This document shows positions 1 to 13,071 of a stretch of DNA of 64,000 bases, one piece after another. This DNA is from Bryopsis sp. KO-2023 (taxonomy: Eukaryota > Chlorophyta > Ulvophyceae > Bryopsidales > Bryopsidaceae): positions 8,385,001-8,449,000 of the forward strand of contig BSYQ01000001.1 of assembly GCA_030272585.1 (NCBI GenBank), read 5' to 3'. The position numbers were made by a program, and so were the translations under genes. Position 1 is the first letter of the stretch; the number at the start of each line of letters is the position of its first letter. Below the pieces are notes generated by a model. It had not been told where the DNA came from and made no database searches. It saw only the letters and a program-made list of their open reading frames with translations.

Positions 1-1001
1 GGCACCATCTTTTTTTTTTCTTTATATATACTTTTTTTGGCTGACAGCGTCAGTACATCCATAATGTGAAAACAGCGATAGTGCGTGGATCTGCGCTGAG
101 CCAACTGGTTGGGTTTTTTGCGAATCACTTGAATGACTCCAACATGCGAAGAGAGGACACCATGCGTGTGCAGCTGGTTCTCGTATTTGTCAGAAACCTG
201 CTGTGCACAGTGGATGGTAATGAAGGTCAAATCACTCATGTAAGTCCATTTTTTTTTTTTGCCTAAATAGACTAAGTGCTTAAAATCGAAACAGCTGAGA
301 AGAATTTGCCACAGTCAGACTCAGAAACATAGCCTTCGAATAACGTTTTTTTGTTAAATTTTTTGCAGGAGGAAATTCTGAACCAGATGATCGATGAAAG
401 CGTGATTGAAGTGCTGATAGCCATGGGTCAAAGAATCTGCCAGGCAAAGTTCAAAAAGGATGCACCCGTGTTGCTTCAAATCTTTTGCGAAATATTTCGC
501 TACGTAACACCAGAGGCGCTGTTGAATGCAAAACGCCAGTCAGTGCAGCCACCCAAACAACAACCCAAGGTGCAGGTCGAGTGGAAAACAGTTGCAATCG
601 ACGATTAGAATTCCGTTTCGAGGTGCAATTTTAGCTCATTGACCCAGTTTTGCGATGGATGCAGAGTTTTCCTAACAGTTTAATGGATTGCAGCTTTGAA
701 ATGGATGGCCTGGAAGGTAGCTGAGCGTTTTCACCCTGTTTCTCGTTTAGATGGATGGACAGGAAAGGCGGAGACTTCAAATAGCAAGCATTTCCAGAAG
801 CCTGCGCTATGGTGGGAAGTTTGTGAACAAATACAACGATTTCAGAGGAACTGTCGTGGTCAAAGACCTCAACAAAAATGCTGGAATGAAATTCAATCAA
901 GCTGCGACACTGGGATCAAAAACCAAGGTGTGTGTAGAGTTTTCTTTTTAACCTGGTAGAGGAAAAAAAAGCCAGAAGAAAAAAAAGGAGACAGAATTTC
1001 C

Positions 1002-1037
<36 letters not shown>

Positions 1038-4000
1038 CTGAGAACACACACGAAACTCAAATGATTGTTGAAAATTTCAGAAAAGGATTTGGAAAAGTCA
1101 CCACGTAGGTCTCGAAATCAATGCTAATTGTGTTTGATATGGCCAGAAGCTGAAAGGATGGAAATCAGGTTGTCATTGCAAGCAGTGCATGGTTTCATTT
1201 GTTTGGGTATTTGCTGTTCAGGCGACGACCGCGAATGGATACCAGGAGGGGCTGCTTTTGAAGCTGAGAACTTATGCTGATAAATTCCTGAAGGAGTCTT
1301 ACAACATATTGATGGGGGTGATCGCGAAGGAACTGGAGCCAGGTTTGCTGATGTCGAATCTGGACAGGGACGATTTCCTTCGCTTCTTCAGACTAGCCCT
1401 ATTTTTCACGAGATATATTTCCATAAAGCAGGTAGGGTCTTCCCTAAACATGTAAAACAGTGGTGTTCCTGTCATTGAATTTTTGTTGGTGCGTGCGTGT
1501 TTGTGGTCAGATGTAAACAATTGAACAATGTAGTCAATTTACTGATTTATCGATAAATATTTACATCTTCGATTCGGATGATCAGAAACCTCTCAAAAGT
1601 AAAAGGAAGGTTTATTCGTGTTGAAGCTGTGAAAAGTTTGAATATGTGTAGTTTTCTTTGAAACATTTTTTTCACAGGAGAGGGCAATTCCATTGTCCCA
1701 GGGAAAAAAGGATGAACCGAAGGCTTCAGAAACAAAAGAAAGTTCCCCTTTTGATTTCATATCGACCACAACGAGCTCGACTGTGTTCAGAATCTTGCAG
1801 AGCATTTGGCTGTCGACAATCGGATGTAAAGTCAGCGAAAGAGACCCGGAAATGCAGGTGATCCCCAAAAAAAGGAAGCCAAAAACACAATTTCTGAATA
1901 TTTTGTCATTTGCCGACCGACCCAGGGTGTTGCATATGATGCATGGTGCTGAATTCTGTGCATTTGTGGTTTTGATTCGGTAAGGGTGCTTGCGTTGAGT
2001 TTTTGAAAGAGTTGCTGTTCGCTCTGGATTTTGCCGCAAGGAATGGATCGAAACACGACAAACGGGCTGCCGACAAATTGCAGCGAAGGTGAGGAAAGCG
2101 AAAATAGATCTCAGAAAGCAAAGGGAAAATTTTCTCTTTCCACTTTCCATGTCAAGGGGGCAAAAATAGGATCCAAACTTGAAAGCTGTATCATTTTATT
2201 TCTGTTAGTTTAGCCATTCACATCGGTTTGTTTCTGGACGCATTTGCCCCGGAGAAAGTGTAAACAAGAATTGAAGGGGAAGCGGTGGGGTGCTGTTGCA
2301 AGTTTTTTTTTTTTTCACTTGCTCTTGAGATTATAAATTTACTTTACTTTATTTGCTTGGTTTTTTTGCTTGTCAGACTGCTTCAGGATGCCAACCGTAG
2401 CACAGGAATATTTCCGGTGCTTGCCCATATGGCCCGAGAATTCAACCCGAATACAGCCCCCAGGAATCATGGCCCCCATCTCTGCGAAGCCATTCACCTG
2501 GTTCTGAAAACCTACGAGCGTTTGATATCGGAACATGGAGGCTATGCTGTCAAAAGAAAGAAAAGAAAAGTGTCCAAGAGGAAAAGAAAATCGAGTGGAC
2601 TCGACAGCCCACAAGAACCACAAGAGGAGGCGAAGCAAGGTGTCAAGCACAGCATTTGGGGGTAGATCTTAGAGAATTTCTTGTCGAAAGTTCATTTCTG
2701 GCAGTTTCATCTGAAGATCGCATCAAGATGCACATTGGATTGGCCTTTTTGTAAGCCACCACTTGGATGATCAATCCTTTACCTTCGTGTCTTTTTTTTC
2801 TATTATCAGAAAATGGAGAAAAACCGGCTTCTCCAAAACTGGATGTTGCGGAGGGAACTGGCCAGGAAGAGGACACAGCAAAGCCCTCCGAAGCAAACGC
2901 TCGAGAAAAAGACCCCATGGAGGAATTATTGGAAGAGGTACAGACATCATGAGGTTCCACAGACATGATAGTGTGCGGCTTTTTTTTTCCCTATTGAAAA
3001 ATTGGCAACGGCGAGTTCCCCCTCCCCCTAAAAGTAGACTTTGGCTGCATTTGGATATAACCACCGCCCAAACACAAATTTCTGATGTATGTTCTTGAGT
3101 AGTGTTTATTATGATGTCATCGAGGACGTCAGTTTTGGGCGATGACTAATTGCCTTTGACTCTCTTGATATTCCCAGATGGATGGAAGCGATTCGGATGA
3201 TGACCCGCTGCAATTTGTGGAGGTCGATTTTGATCTGAATGACAGAATTCGCCGAAACTTGGCTCGACCAGAAGTCGTCCACTTCTACATTTATTTGTTG
3301 CGCGGTACTGTTTCTGGAAGTCAATGGTGTTTTCATAGATATGAGAATCGTAACATATCTATTGGGTGGTTTGACGAAAGAGTGCATGCACTAAGCGGGA
3401 TCTCCAAGTTGATTTGACATTCTTCTATCTTCAATGTGCTCGTGAATAACTGATTCCTTTACTTAATTTTTTGAATAAAATTTGCTTTGGTGATTTTCCA
3501 GATTATGCGCGGAACGGTGAATATATCAATCATTGCATCGTTTCATTTCTCCGGAGGCTGACTCATCGAGATCACTTGAACATGGGGCCGTTGCTGTATC
3601 AGGTACACCGAAATTCATCCGATGCCTTACAATAACGTTCAAGATATCCATCTTGAGATTAGGTTTCCTCATCCTGCTTCATTTTTCATGTACGTTACAA
3701 AAAACGTAGTGAAGCAAAATTGTAGATTTCAATGATATGCTAGTCAGTGGAGCTTCTTTCAAAATACAGATTATCATGTGGAGATGTTCGATGATGCTCC
3801 TTGTAAAAACCTATCGTTCCTGTATCTCACTATTTTTGTTTCTACCCCGCCCCCCCTTTACACAGGTCTCCTTTTTGAGAGTTTTCCAAAAAATTCTTAA
3901 GGACCCCATCGTGGCTCGACACAAAGCGTTCGATCAGGTCAGAATATTTTGCACCAATACCATTACCGGTTTGGTTGCAAAACTAGCACCCAGAGCACAG

Positions 4001-6914
4001 CCATCCAATGCTGATATCGAAAATCGGGTTGAGTCGATCAACTTGATGGACGATCCACAGCCAACTTCGGAAACCCGTCAGACAGACGAACAGAAAGAAG
4101 CAGACAGGAAGGAAGAGAAAGCGGAATCTGCTGTGGGTTGCTTATCGTTGAAAGATTTCGCTCCACCTGATTCTTAAATTTCTGGGGTGTTTTCCACTCA
4201 TCGGTTGTCATCCTGGAATTATCCTGATATTCAGATTGTTAATCTACGGTGCTCTTGCTTCTTTTTTTTTTGAAAAAGTGGTTTATTCGTTTACATACTT
4301 TTTTGCTTTTTTTTGTTTTGATAGATGCATGATGCTTGTGGGAAAATGCTGTTCGTTGAGATGTTGTTCCCCAAGCAGTATTGGACTGCAAACCTCATTC
4401 AACAGCAATACAATTGGAAGGTGAGATTTTTACGCCTGGCTGGGATCCCCCCCCCAAAAAAAAATCCACGTAGAATCTACGTGGTAAAATTATAAATCCA
4501 ACAAACCATGCTTTGAAAACAAAGCAGTTCTAGTTTCATTGTGATAAGACGATTCAGCTGTTGAAAAGATGTTTTCTGCTTGTTTTTGTTTCTTTTTCTA
4601 AGTGCATTGGTGTTTTTCCTTCATGAGTGGGCACCACCTTCCACGTCAAAGTTTTGAATGCGCTCAATGCAAAAATATGTGATTGAAGTTTTCTGTGGCA
4701 TTGCTGCATCTTTGGTGGTGTTTTTTTTTGAACTGCTGCAGGAAATCAGCCAAGAGCAGCAAGTCAATGGGGATAACCTGCACGAAGAGTTTCGTATTGA
4801 AATATCTGAGGATGATGATATGGGCACTTTGGAGATCGAGCAGCTGGAGCTGTCAGAAGAGTCGAGGGGACTCGTGCAAGCAGCTTTTGAGGAAAACAAT
4901 GGGAAAACAGATTGCTACAGTGCGATGGCTGGAGCTTTGGCCAGTGAGGAGTGGACAGAAGAGAAAGTGGCCCTTGCTTGCAGAACAATCGGACTACGAA
5001 AAGGAAATCTCACTGAAAAACAAGTAGGTTTCGTTGAGTTGAGGTGCCCAATATAACCAAGGAGCAAGACCCGAGACTCTTCTAAAGAATTCATCGATCA
5101 TTTACATTTTTCTTGTTAAGAAAACCTTGATATTGTGTGTGTGTCGAATTTGGTGGGGTGAAATTCGATGTGCTGTGTAGGCGGCAAGGCTCCGAGAGCT
5201 TTTTTCTGAGTTGAAGGAGGATCCAGAACGGGAGATTAAGATTGCTGGGGCACTGCCGGGAGGGTTTGATGCTTTTGGGATACAGAGAGCCTTGCTGCAA
5301 ATGAAGCTTATCGAACCACCAAAAAGAACTACAAGGACACAGGTAATTTAAACTGTGAGGTTTCTTGAATCCGCAAGAAAGGGCTGCCACTTGCAAGCAA
5401 ACGAAAAAAAAATGAAAAAATTGGGGGTGGCAAAAAAAAGAGGCAGTGCGAAGAGGATGTTGAAATGAGAGAGATTTGTTTGGGGTAACATCAAATTTGA
5501 CGCGCTTAGTGTTGTGTATTTATTGCCAGAAGACGCGTCGAAGGTCTGCTCTCCAGCCCACAGTGGACAAGGAAATCAGGGTGGCTGTTTTGAAGCATTT
5601 TGAGGAAAACAACGGAAAAAAGGAGTGTTACGAAAACATTGCCACAGCCATGGGTGGAGGCTGGACCGCCACTAGAGTCAGAAGGGTCTGCAAGAATCTG
5701 GGATTGAAGAAGGGTTGCTTGACAGATGCCCAGGTATCTGAAAAATAAATAAATAATATGTTATATATATATCCTGGTCTTATTTTTTTGTTTCCTTGGA
5801 ATATTTCATTCTCAATACATATATATTTATATATTAAATGCTGGATGATTTATTCGATCATTCGAGTATTCGATTATTGCAGGTTAACTGACTTTGGACT
5901 GATCTTTCGTTTTACATTTCATGAATAGAACTGTGACACCCTACTTGAGGTAATACATTAAAAAATATATATAAAAAAAATGAACACACGACAGCAATTC
6001 CTCATCTCAAAGGAGATGGATGGGAGTTGGGAAACTGAAATAAAAATAAATGATGCTTGTGCGAGGGTGAAGCTTTTTGACTGGGCTGATTTTTTGTTCG
6101 TGCGATGTTGCTGTGCTTCAAAGGAAATTCATCTGAAGGAGATCCATGCAGAAAGAAAATCGGAGCCGAAAATTGCAGACAAAATCGCAATCACTTTGTC
6201 GGGAGGTTTTCGACCTGCAGCCATTCGCCGAAAATTGCGAGAAATGGGATTGATCCCTGCTGCAAAAAAGAAGGGTGCTGCCAAGGTAAGGAAAAAAAAA
6301 ATCAATTTTAAGACAAAAAGAGAAAGATGGATACAAAGAGAATGCCAACAATTATGTGTTTTTTAACAGATGCATCTCCACATCTCGAATTCAATCGAAC
6401 CTTTTGTTTCCCAATCAACACACGTAAATGTCTCGTGCCTTATTGCTTGGAAAAGAAGCCTGACAACTTACTCATTCTGCAGAAGCTTGAAACTTTGGAT
6501 GGAACAAGCGAAGACGAAGCCCAGGAAAACACATCACCAAAGGGAAAGGATGTCTCAGAATCGGATGCCATGTCCACAGATGCAGGTTCTCCAAATGACG
6601 CTGGACCATCCCGCAGGTCGAATGCCAACCCTGGCATTGATCCATTCGAGTACCGCTCAGATTCTGACAATGGAGCTCAGGAGGTTCCTCGAATCAAAAA
6701 GAAAAGGAGAATTTCAAAGCTCATTCGGGGCCCTGAAGAAGACCTTGATACGGCTGTGGGTGATGGAGATGCAGCAGAAGCAAACAGTGATGGTCTGAAA
6801 ATAGTGGATATCGAGGCATTTGACTTGGACGAGGACGAGGAGGAGGAAGTGCCTTCCAGGGGGAATGGCAAACGATGTTTGATGATCTCCTCAGAGGATG
6901 ATGATGAGCTTTGA
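1..6914 (+). CDS. TIMELESS/Tof1/Swi1-family replication fork protection protein (5' truncated)
   Basis: TIMELESS, with its partner Tipin, travels with the nuclear replication fork, stabilises stalled forks and helps S-phase checkpoint signalling. Exons read by phase: about 48-240, 369-569, 751-927, 1222-1431, 1678-1857, 1985-2088, 2377-2639, 2810-2937, 3178-3304, 3502-3602, 3866-4132, 4325-4420, 4742-5023, 5181-5342, 5530-5733, 6124-6285, 6483-6914. Family landmarks are the helical-repeat segments LVFVRNLLC, SRSLRYGGKFV, FLRFFRLALFFTRY and KMLFVEMLFPKQYW. A basic KRKKRKVSKRKRK stretch is a likely nuclear signal, and the tail is Asp/Glu-rich, ending in DDDEL. The start lies left of the window. 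Exons 6 and 16 seem to use AAG acceptors. Near the C-terminus a two-exon module is repeated (see findings). The family assignment is secure; the exact ends of exons 6, 11 and 16 are less so. Confidence 0.9.
1006..1037. repeat. 32-nt poly-T run in a TIMELESS intron
   Basis: An uninterrupted run of T lies inside the intron between exons 3 and 4 of the TIMELESS-like gene. Shorter T-runs precede many acceptors in this window, but this one sits about 180 bp upstream of its acceptor, so it is probably a simple homopolymer expansion. Confidence 0.9.
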
Positions 6915-7380
6915 TCGATCACAGTTTGCATTCGTAGCATGGATGCCATGACAGTCGAATAATCCCTTTTCTCTGGTAGTTTTTTTGATAATGCAGCATC
7001 ATTGGACCGACTGTTAATATGTATATGATCTTTAGATGAATTCCATAAGGCAGCTTTTTGTTGAGACGACGGCAGGAAACACCTACCTAGTTCATGAACT
7101 GAATTGGGCTGACTCCGTATGGTTCGATCGTAGTCACTAACATGGTCCAGGGGATGAATCATACAAAGCTCCCTCAAAAACTGCATTCTTCACATTACCT
7201 GCGTTTCTCCCAGTCAAAACATTTCCATGATGCCATCATCTAACTGCTCAATAGTCATTTAAGTCAATGTACAAGAACAAAATATAAAAATTCCTCTGAA
7301 TTCTTCCCCCAAATGCCTGAAGGCATCCCTAATCGACAAGTCTGCTCCCACAACAAACTTTGACTTTCTTTTCTCTTTTC
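6915..7380. other. 3' intergenic spacer between convergent genes
   Basis: About 470 bp separate the stop codons of the TIMELESS-like (+) and bZIP-DOG1 (-) genes. It should hold both 3' UTRs. An AATATAAA run near 7278 could act in polyadenylation. I see no further coding signal. Confidence 0.6.
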
Positions 7381-10355
7381 TCAACTATCTGGATTTGCCT
7401 GCTGGTCCACATTCACCCCCCCTGCCCTCGCTGCATTGGAGGATGCGATGCCAGCATCAAAGGCCTCGTTTCCGACTGCTGAGAGCCGATCCATGGAGTC
7501 CTCCATCCCCACTGGCATTGTGACCAGTACGCTCAGTGGCTGAATCGATAAGAACTGTTGTGCTTGGGACAGAACTTCTGCTCTGAGGTGATCAGCCCGA
7601 GCAAAGCCGTCTGAAATCCCATGAACCAGTCTGCCGAAAGATACACAGAATCACTCCACCATGCCATTCGATACACAACCAAAGCAGCGTCCAAATAACT
7701 GGACAGGCGTCATTACTGTCTGCATAATCATTGAGCACTCCAATACGTATCAGAATCACACCCCGGATATGAATTCAAGTGAGTAAGAATCCTCGCTTAA
7801 GAATTAATTGATTGACTAGAGGGGACCATAACGCAATCTCACCTCATCAATCCATCTTTCCTCGGCTCCAATGCTGCCTGCCAAGGATCTGTGGTTTCGC
7901 TCGATTTCCCCTCATCACCCTTGAAAGCCTCAGCCGCTGGCGGTGTGCTCGTCCCAACACCAGCAGGTTCAGATACCTTTAATAAGGACCAAACAGCTCT
8001 CAAGTAAAGCACATCATCTACTGACACCCCAACAACAAATAGCCATCCAAGAAATGAACTCGAAAAATGCAATTCTAGCAAACAAGCATTTTTTTATATC
8101 GGCATTCTCACCTTGAGTGGATCTGACGTATCGCTCACTGCTCCAATCCATAGGTTTTCGGGGGAAGAACCTGCTGGGTCTGCAACCGAAGGCTCAGCAG
8201 TTTGGTCGGCACCATCTTCCAGCGATGCACCCCCTGATGATGCAACCGTCACTTCCTCACACGTGGGACTGCAATCGCTCATACCACCAAGTGGCATCTC
8301 TACACAACACTCCACTGGACACGCAAAACCACCACCCCATCAAATCGCCATCAACATCTCATCTGGGATATTGACCGGAAGAGCCACTCGACAAGGGCGT
8401 GCAATCAACGAAGACAAGGGGATGCCCACGAAAGGGAGCCGCACCTAAGTTGGACATCAGGCAGACCTTCCCATTCTCATACATCTGATCGACCTCGCAC
8501 TCTTTCTCTTCGCATTGAGCTGCCAGGGTATCCAATACGGACTGCTCTTGTGGGGTGCACTCGATCTTCAATCGTTCGACTTTGTTGGAACAACCCCTGA
8601 GAATCACACTCGGCTTCCAGCCGCCCATCCACAGAGCAAGGTGCCTGCCGGAAGAGCTGTAGGGTGCAGATGCCACTGTATACCATTTGCCCTCGCTGCA
8701 CACTTGTTGCCGGTGCGAGATGGCTGCAGCTTCAATCCCTAGCAGTCCGCTTGTCGCATTTCTGGGGACCCCAGCCATAAATACAACAAATTATTACAAT
8801 TAGAAGAAGAATGATACACAGAATTGCGATTTTCTGACCCCCTTGGGTGAGAAAAGATGTTCAGAATGTGGCAAAACACCACATTTGCACTCTTTTCTGT
8901 GCATTGTAATGGGGGTCGCTAGCCATTTCCGGTGCATCACCACTAACTGGGTGGAAATGGGGGGACATTGAGGTGGTTCTAAGCGAATCACAAATGATCA
9001 CCTCAGGGTCTCCTCCATCCCTGGCTTGCCTACGCACTCCCTGATGCTTCCGACGAGCTCTCTCTGTTTGATATAAGTTGCATTTTGTCCTGTATTGGTG
9101 CTTGCAGCCCCGTTTTTTGCATCCGCCATTGAAGGCGCTCCAGCAGCCTCCCCTACCCCCAATATTTTTCGAAGGTTCTGTACCTCCTCTTCCTTTTGGG
9201 AAAAAAAAAAAAAGAATTCAGTTTCACCAACCATTGACTTATTGTCGGTTGGGTCAACAACATAGAGAATAATTTGAACGGGAATAATTTGTTTTTCCCA
9301 CCAATCAGTGTTTTTTTGCCCCGCAAGTCCACAGAAAAGCCCCTTAAGGAGGCAAAAAACTTTGATGCTAAGGCCTCCAGACAAAAAGCGTGATGAAGGA
9401 TACATCAAATCTGCATATGCTTTCATAGACCCTCACCAAGTTTTTGACATACTGCTGCTTTCTCATTCTGCACCGTTTCGCAGCTTCTCGATTCTGCATC
9501 AATCGCCTACTTCACCCACACAACAAATTTATTTATTTTATTTTATCTTTTTTTATCCACCTTGGGGAAAAACTCCTTCTCCAAATTCATAAACCCATCA
9601 GTTTCGGGTTACCCAAAAACTTTCCAAAACTAAAAAGCGTTCAAAAAACACAAGTTGACAATCCGTGTTACCTTATCTTCTTGTTATTTCTTTTTCTCTT
9701 TTTCTTTTTTTGGGGGGAGAGAGATGGTACAATTCAATTCTCGCTGTATTAGACCAACACAACAAAATTCTGGACGATAAGCTTGTGTTGATGGATTTTG
9801 TTAATTTGAGTTCGATGGAACACCACCTAAGAACTGACCTTTCGACTTTGGTACCAATCTGCTCTGTGTTGTGACACAATCTGGGCATCTTGTATCTCCT
9901 CGACCTGCCATCTTGGTATAAATCTGCGCCCATGCCGCTTCCATCAGGTGCAGCTCCGATGGCCGGTTGAGGTGTGGGATACACCCCAAAAGAAGAAGAT
10001 GGCAAAGCTGCCACTCCCCCCACACCAAATTGGCACAGAACAGGATCTGAAGAAAAAATTCAAAAATTCATTCAAGATTTTCTTCTTTTTTTTTGCTTGC
10101 AAGTTTCTCTGCTTAGTCAAGTCTGTCACGTGCACGGTTCGCACGGCAGGTGAGGGTCGGCTCACCGAATGGTTTTGGCGAGGGTGGAGGCGCGCTTTGA
10201 CCGTCGGGCGTGTCTTGCGCGACGACTCCATAGCTCACGGAAAGAGGTCCACCAGTGGCGGACGGAACTAGAAAATACGTCGGCGTGTGAGGCAATGGTG
10301 CCGTCGAAAGAACCATTTCGAGCGGTGGTGGTGTGGCCGTACAGCTCGAGCTCAT
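7381..10355 (-). CDS. TGA-type bZIP transcription factor with DOG1 domain
   Basis: A nuclear DNA-binding factor of the plant TGA (group D bZIP) type. Exons on the minus strand: 10355-10166, 10046-9839, 9506-9437, 9192-9002, 8978-about 8910, about 8740-8445, 8314-8112, 7976-7843, 7630-7381. The 70-nt exon 3 encodes the basic region (QNREAAKRCRMRKQQYVKNL), which continues into the short leucine zipper EEEVQNLRKIL in exon 4. The DOG1 part follows: ALWMGGWKPS matches the family WxGGFRPS motif, and the last exon carries ARADHLRAEVLSQAQQF, matching the family RADHLRxQTLxQ motif. The N-terminus is Pro/Ser-rich and low complexity. The start is uncertain because the frame stays open upstream of the ATG at 10355. 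The junction between exons 5 and 6 is unresolved. Exon 4 probably uses an AAG acceptor. The last four minus-strand exons were joined by phase. Confidence 0.87.
8318..8383 (-). repeat. Intronic copy of a dispersed 66-bp block (second copy at 33728-33793)
   Basis: The 3' end of the intron before exon 7 of the bZIP-DOG1 gene is about 88% identical by hand count (58 of 66) to 33728-33793 on the plus strand. Similarity stops abruptly at both ends. The block ends two bases before the CAG acceptor of exon 7. Confidence 0.75.
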
Positions 10356-10942
10356 CGTCACGGGTGCAGGGGCGGAATCGGCGGTTGGTGAATTGCTCGA
10401 CGTGCAAGGCGTCGTCGCACCTGCGAAGGACAGAGAGCTTTTCTTTAGCCGCGACGCCCCAATAGGATCCCTGTCGTGCGCGCGACGACGCTGCGTCCAG
10501 TGTTCGAAGCTTTGCGCCCATCAGCCGTTCCGTCCTCTTTCTGAGACTTCCATGACGATTATAATTCACGTGTTCCGACCGTCAGCAGCCCGTGGGCAGA
10601 CGATTTTCTTTCCTCAGCCGACTTCAGATCCGTTTTTTGGAGCCTCCGATTGAGTACCTGTGGAGAGAGTGTCAATCGGCTGCTCTGGTTCGCAGAATTC
10701 GCTTCCACCAGTATTTCCCTCCTCCATCCTTCGTTGCTCAATTTGCCAGAAACAGGGCACTCGAAACAGCAGGTAAGACAACGTCAGTGACGCAACCAGA
10801 CGCAACCAACATACAACATGACAAAGTTCACAGAAAGCTCGGGCCGTGTTGTGAGGAGGGGGTGATCGTGTCTGTCGTACGTATCTCCTGTAAAATGCCA
10901 GAATCATGTATTGGATCTCGCCAACACCATCACAACTTTTCG

Positions 10943-13071
10943 ATGGCGGAGGAAGCACAGCCCACGGGGGCGCCCTTGGAGGAATTGCTGCCCACGCCGG
11001 AACTCCTCTCATACTACAAAGCTCGCGTGGGTGAGCTTTGCACGTGCAAATTGACGACTTTGTTTTTTTCTCGCTCACTGAAGTGACGCTTTTGGATAAG
11101 TTGGGTCTGAAAAGCGTCGGGTGTGGGTACAGCTGACTTCGAAAAAGAGAGAGAGGAGCTCGTGAACCGGGTTGCCAAGTGTGGTGTCGATCAGGCGGAT
11201 TTGCACACGCTGGAATGGGAAAACAAGAAGAGAGCTGATGAAATTTGGGACTTGCAGAAGGTAGAATCGTGGGGGGTTGGAGGATTTTGTTAATTGAATC
11301 TAGGGCTGTAGGAGGCATTGCTGGTGGTGTTTTTTGGCTAATAACATGGAGTGCATTGTCAATGTTAGGATTTGAGCGACGCCCACACATATCTTTTCGA
11401 AGAACGCGAAAGGCTGCTCCAGCTCCAATCAGAAAACGATTCTCTTCGACTGCAAGAAGTGGAGGACAGGAAAAAAATCCAGCACCTGTTGAGCTTGACT
11501 CAACCTGGGGAGCAGGAAATAACTTATGTAAGGGATGGCAGGCCGGATGCGGTCACAGTGTATCCTAGGGGAAGAGAGCCGCTGGCTTGCAAACGAAACA
11601 AAGGGGCGACTGGAGTAGGTCCGGAAAGAGTTTTGAGGACTGTTTATTTGCCGACAGCCAATGCGGATTCGCTGCTTCTAAAAGTGGAGTCCCTGCAAGC
11701 TCAATTGAATGAACAGGTGAGGCAAGAGTGGGGATGAAAGGAAAGGAAAGGATAGACAGTTGCATGGCAAGACTGCCATAGTTGATGCATTCATGCAGAT
11801 TGATATAATGAATTGCCGGTTCATTTGGAATATTCTCACGGAACTTTCTGATGAATTTGTGCTTTCTAGAGGCAATTCGCAAGCGAACGCGTGGCGGCGC
11901 TTCTGGAGGATCGAAAAATTCGGGAACAGGATGAGGCGTCCCATCGCATGAACTTTCAACAGCAAACCGATCAGCAAAGTCAGAAGATTCAGAAGCTGGA
12001 GGAAATCCTCAGGACCACGACCAGAGACTACATTCTCGGTATGAATTTATACAGAGAATACAGAGAATGGAACTCATGCGTTGCTGAGCAGGGATTGTTT
12101 CATTGTTGCTCTTCAAATGCACTACGCATGAAATTCAAATTGAATCTATGGGTGAGTTTTTTTTCTTCTCAATCACAGCTCGAAAAGAAAAGCAAATGGC
12201 TGAGGCTCGGGCAGCAACCCATGAAGCTCGGACGATTCAGGAAACGAGACAGCTGTCTGAAGAGTTGAAAATGGTGCAGAAGGGATCGAAGGAGGAGCTG
12301 GCGACAGTCCAACAGGCAGCACAAGAGACAGTGGAAGATTATGTCACCAAATTCAGGGAGCAGGTGTGTGTCTACTTTCACCGTACAATTGTGAAATTCT
12401 TTCTCGGGTGATGCTCTACCTGTCCGGCGATTGCCGAATAATGAGAAATGACAATCGGAGGATTGTCATAAAAACGGTGAGAAATGTTAACCAAGAGGAT
12501 CAATCCTTAAGAGATATTTCTACATACGGCATGACACTGTTGGCTTGTCCAGCGGGTGATGAGTGGTGGTGTTGCTCCCCTTCCTTTGCAGTATCCTTTG
12601 CCAAAAATCCTATTGGTTGCTGTTCTGTAGGTGCGAGTCTGTGAAGACGAGATCAGCGGTTTGGAAACGGTGCATGCCTCGATGAAGGGTCAATACGAGC
12701 AGCGAGCGTCCGACCTGGAGACCAAAGTTCAGAAATTGACTGAAAAAAACAAGCAAATCGAGTATCGAAGGGCCCTTGACCTGGAGGGATTCACGAGCGA
12801 CATCAGCTTGCTGCGAAAGCAACTGCTCGTGCTGGACAGGAAATTGCACCAAATGAGGCTATTGGATCGGTTGGAAGGTGACGAAAGGCTGGATGCAATA
12901 CTGAAATCCTTGGAAAAAAGGGCTCCGTCTGTGAAAAAGAAAGGTCAGAAAGAGCTTGGCGATGGGACTTTGTCTGAAGTGGCGTCAGAGCTGGGGAGAA
13001 TCAAGGGCTCGATAATTGGAATCGAGGACCGGCTTCATGCAAGAAGGTCGTATGGAACACGGAAGAAATGA
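10943..13071 (+). CDS. CCDC77-like coiled-coil protein
   Basis: CCDC77 is a centrosome/cilium-associated coiled-coil protein in animals; a basal-body or flagellar role here is inference. Exons: 10943-11030, 11133-11260, 11369-11716, 11870-12038, 12179-12363, 12631-13071, giving about 452 residues (human protein about 488). All phases agree. Landmarks colinear with animal CCDC77 are LLPTPELLSYYK near the N-terminus, YLFEERERLLQLQSENDSLR, the VEDRKKIQHLLSL block, the QEITYV segment, LLLKVESLQAQLNEQ, and near the C-terminus YRRALDLEGFTSDISLLRKQL. Nearly the whole protein is heptad-rich. No membrane or enzyme domain is visible. It is divergent from the bZIP gene upstream and convergent with the xylulokinase gene downstream. 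Confidence 0.88.
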
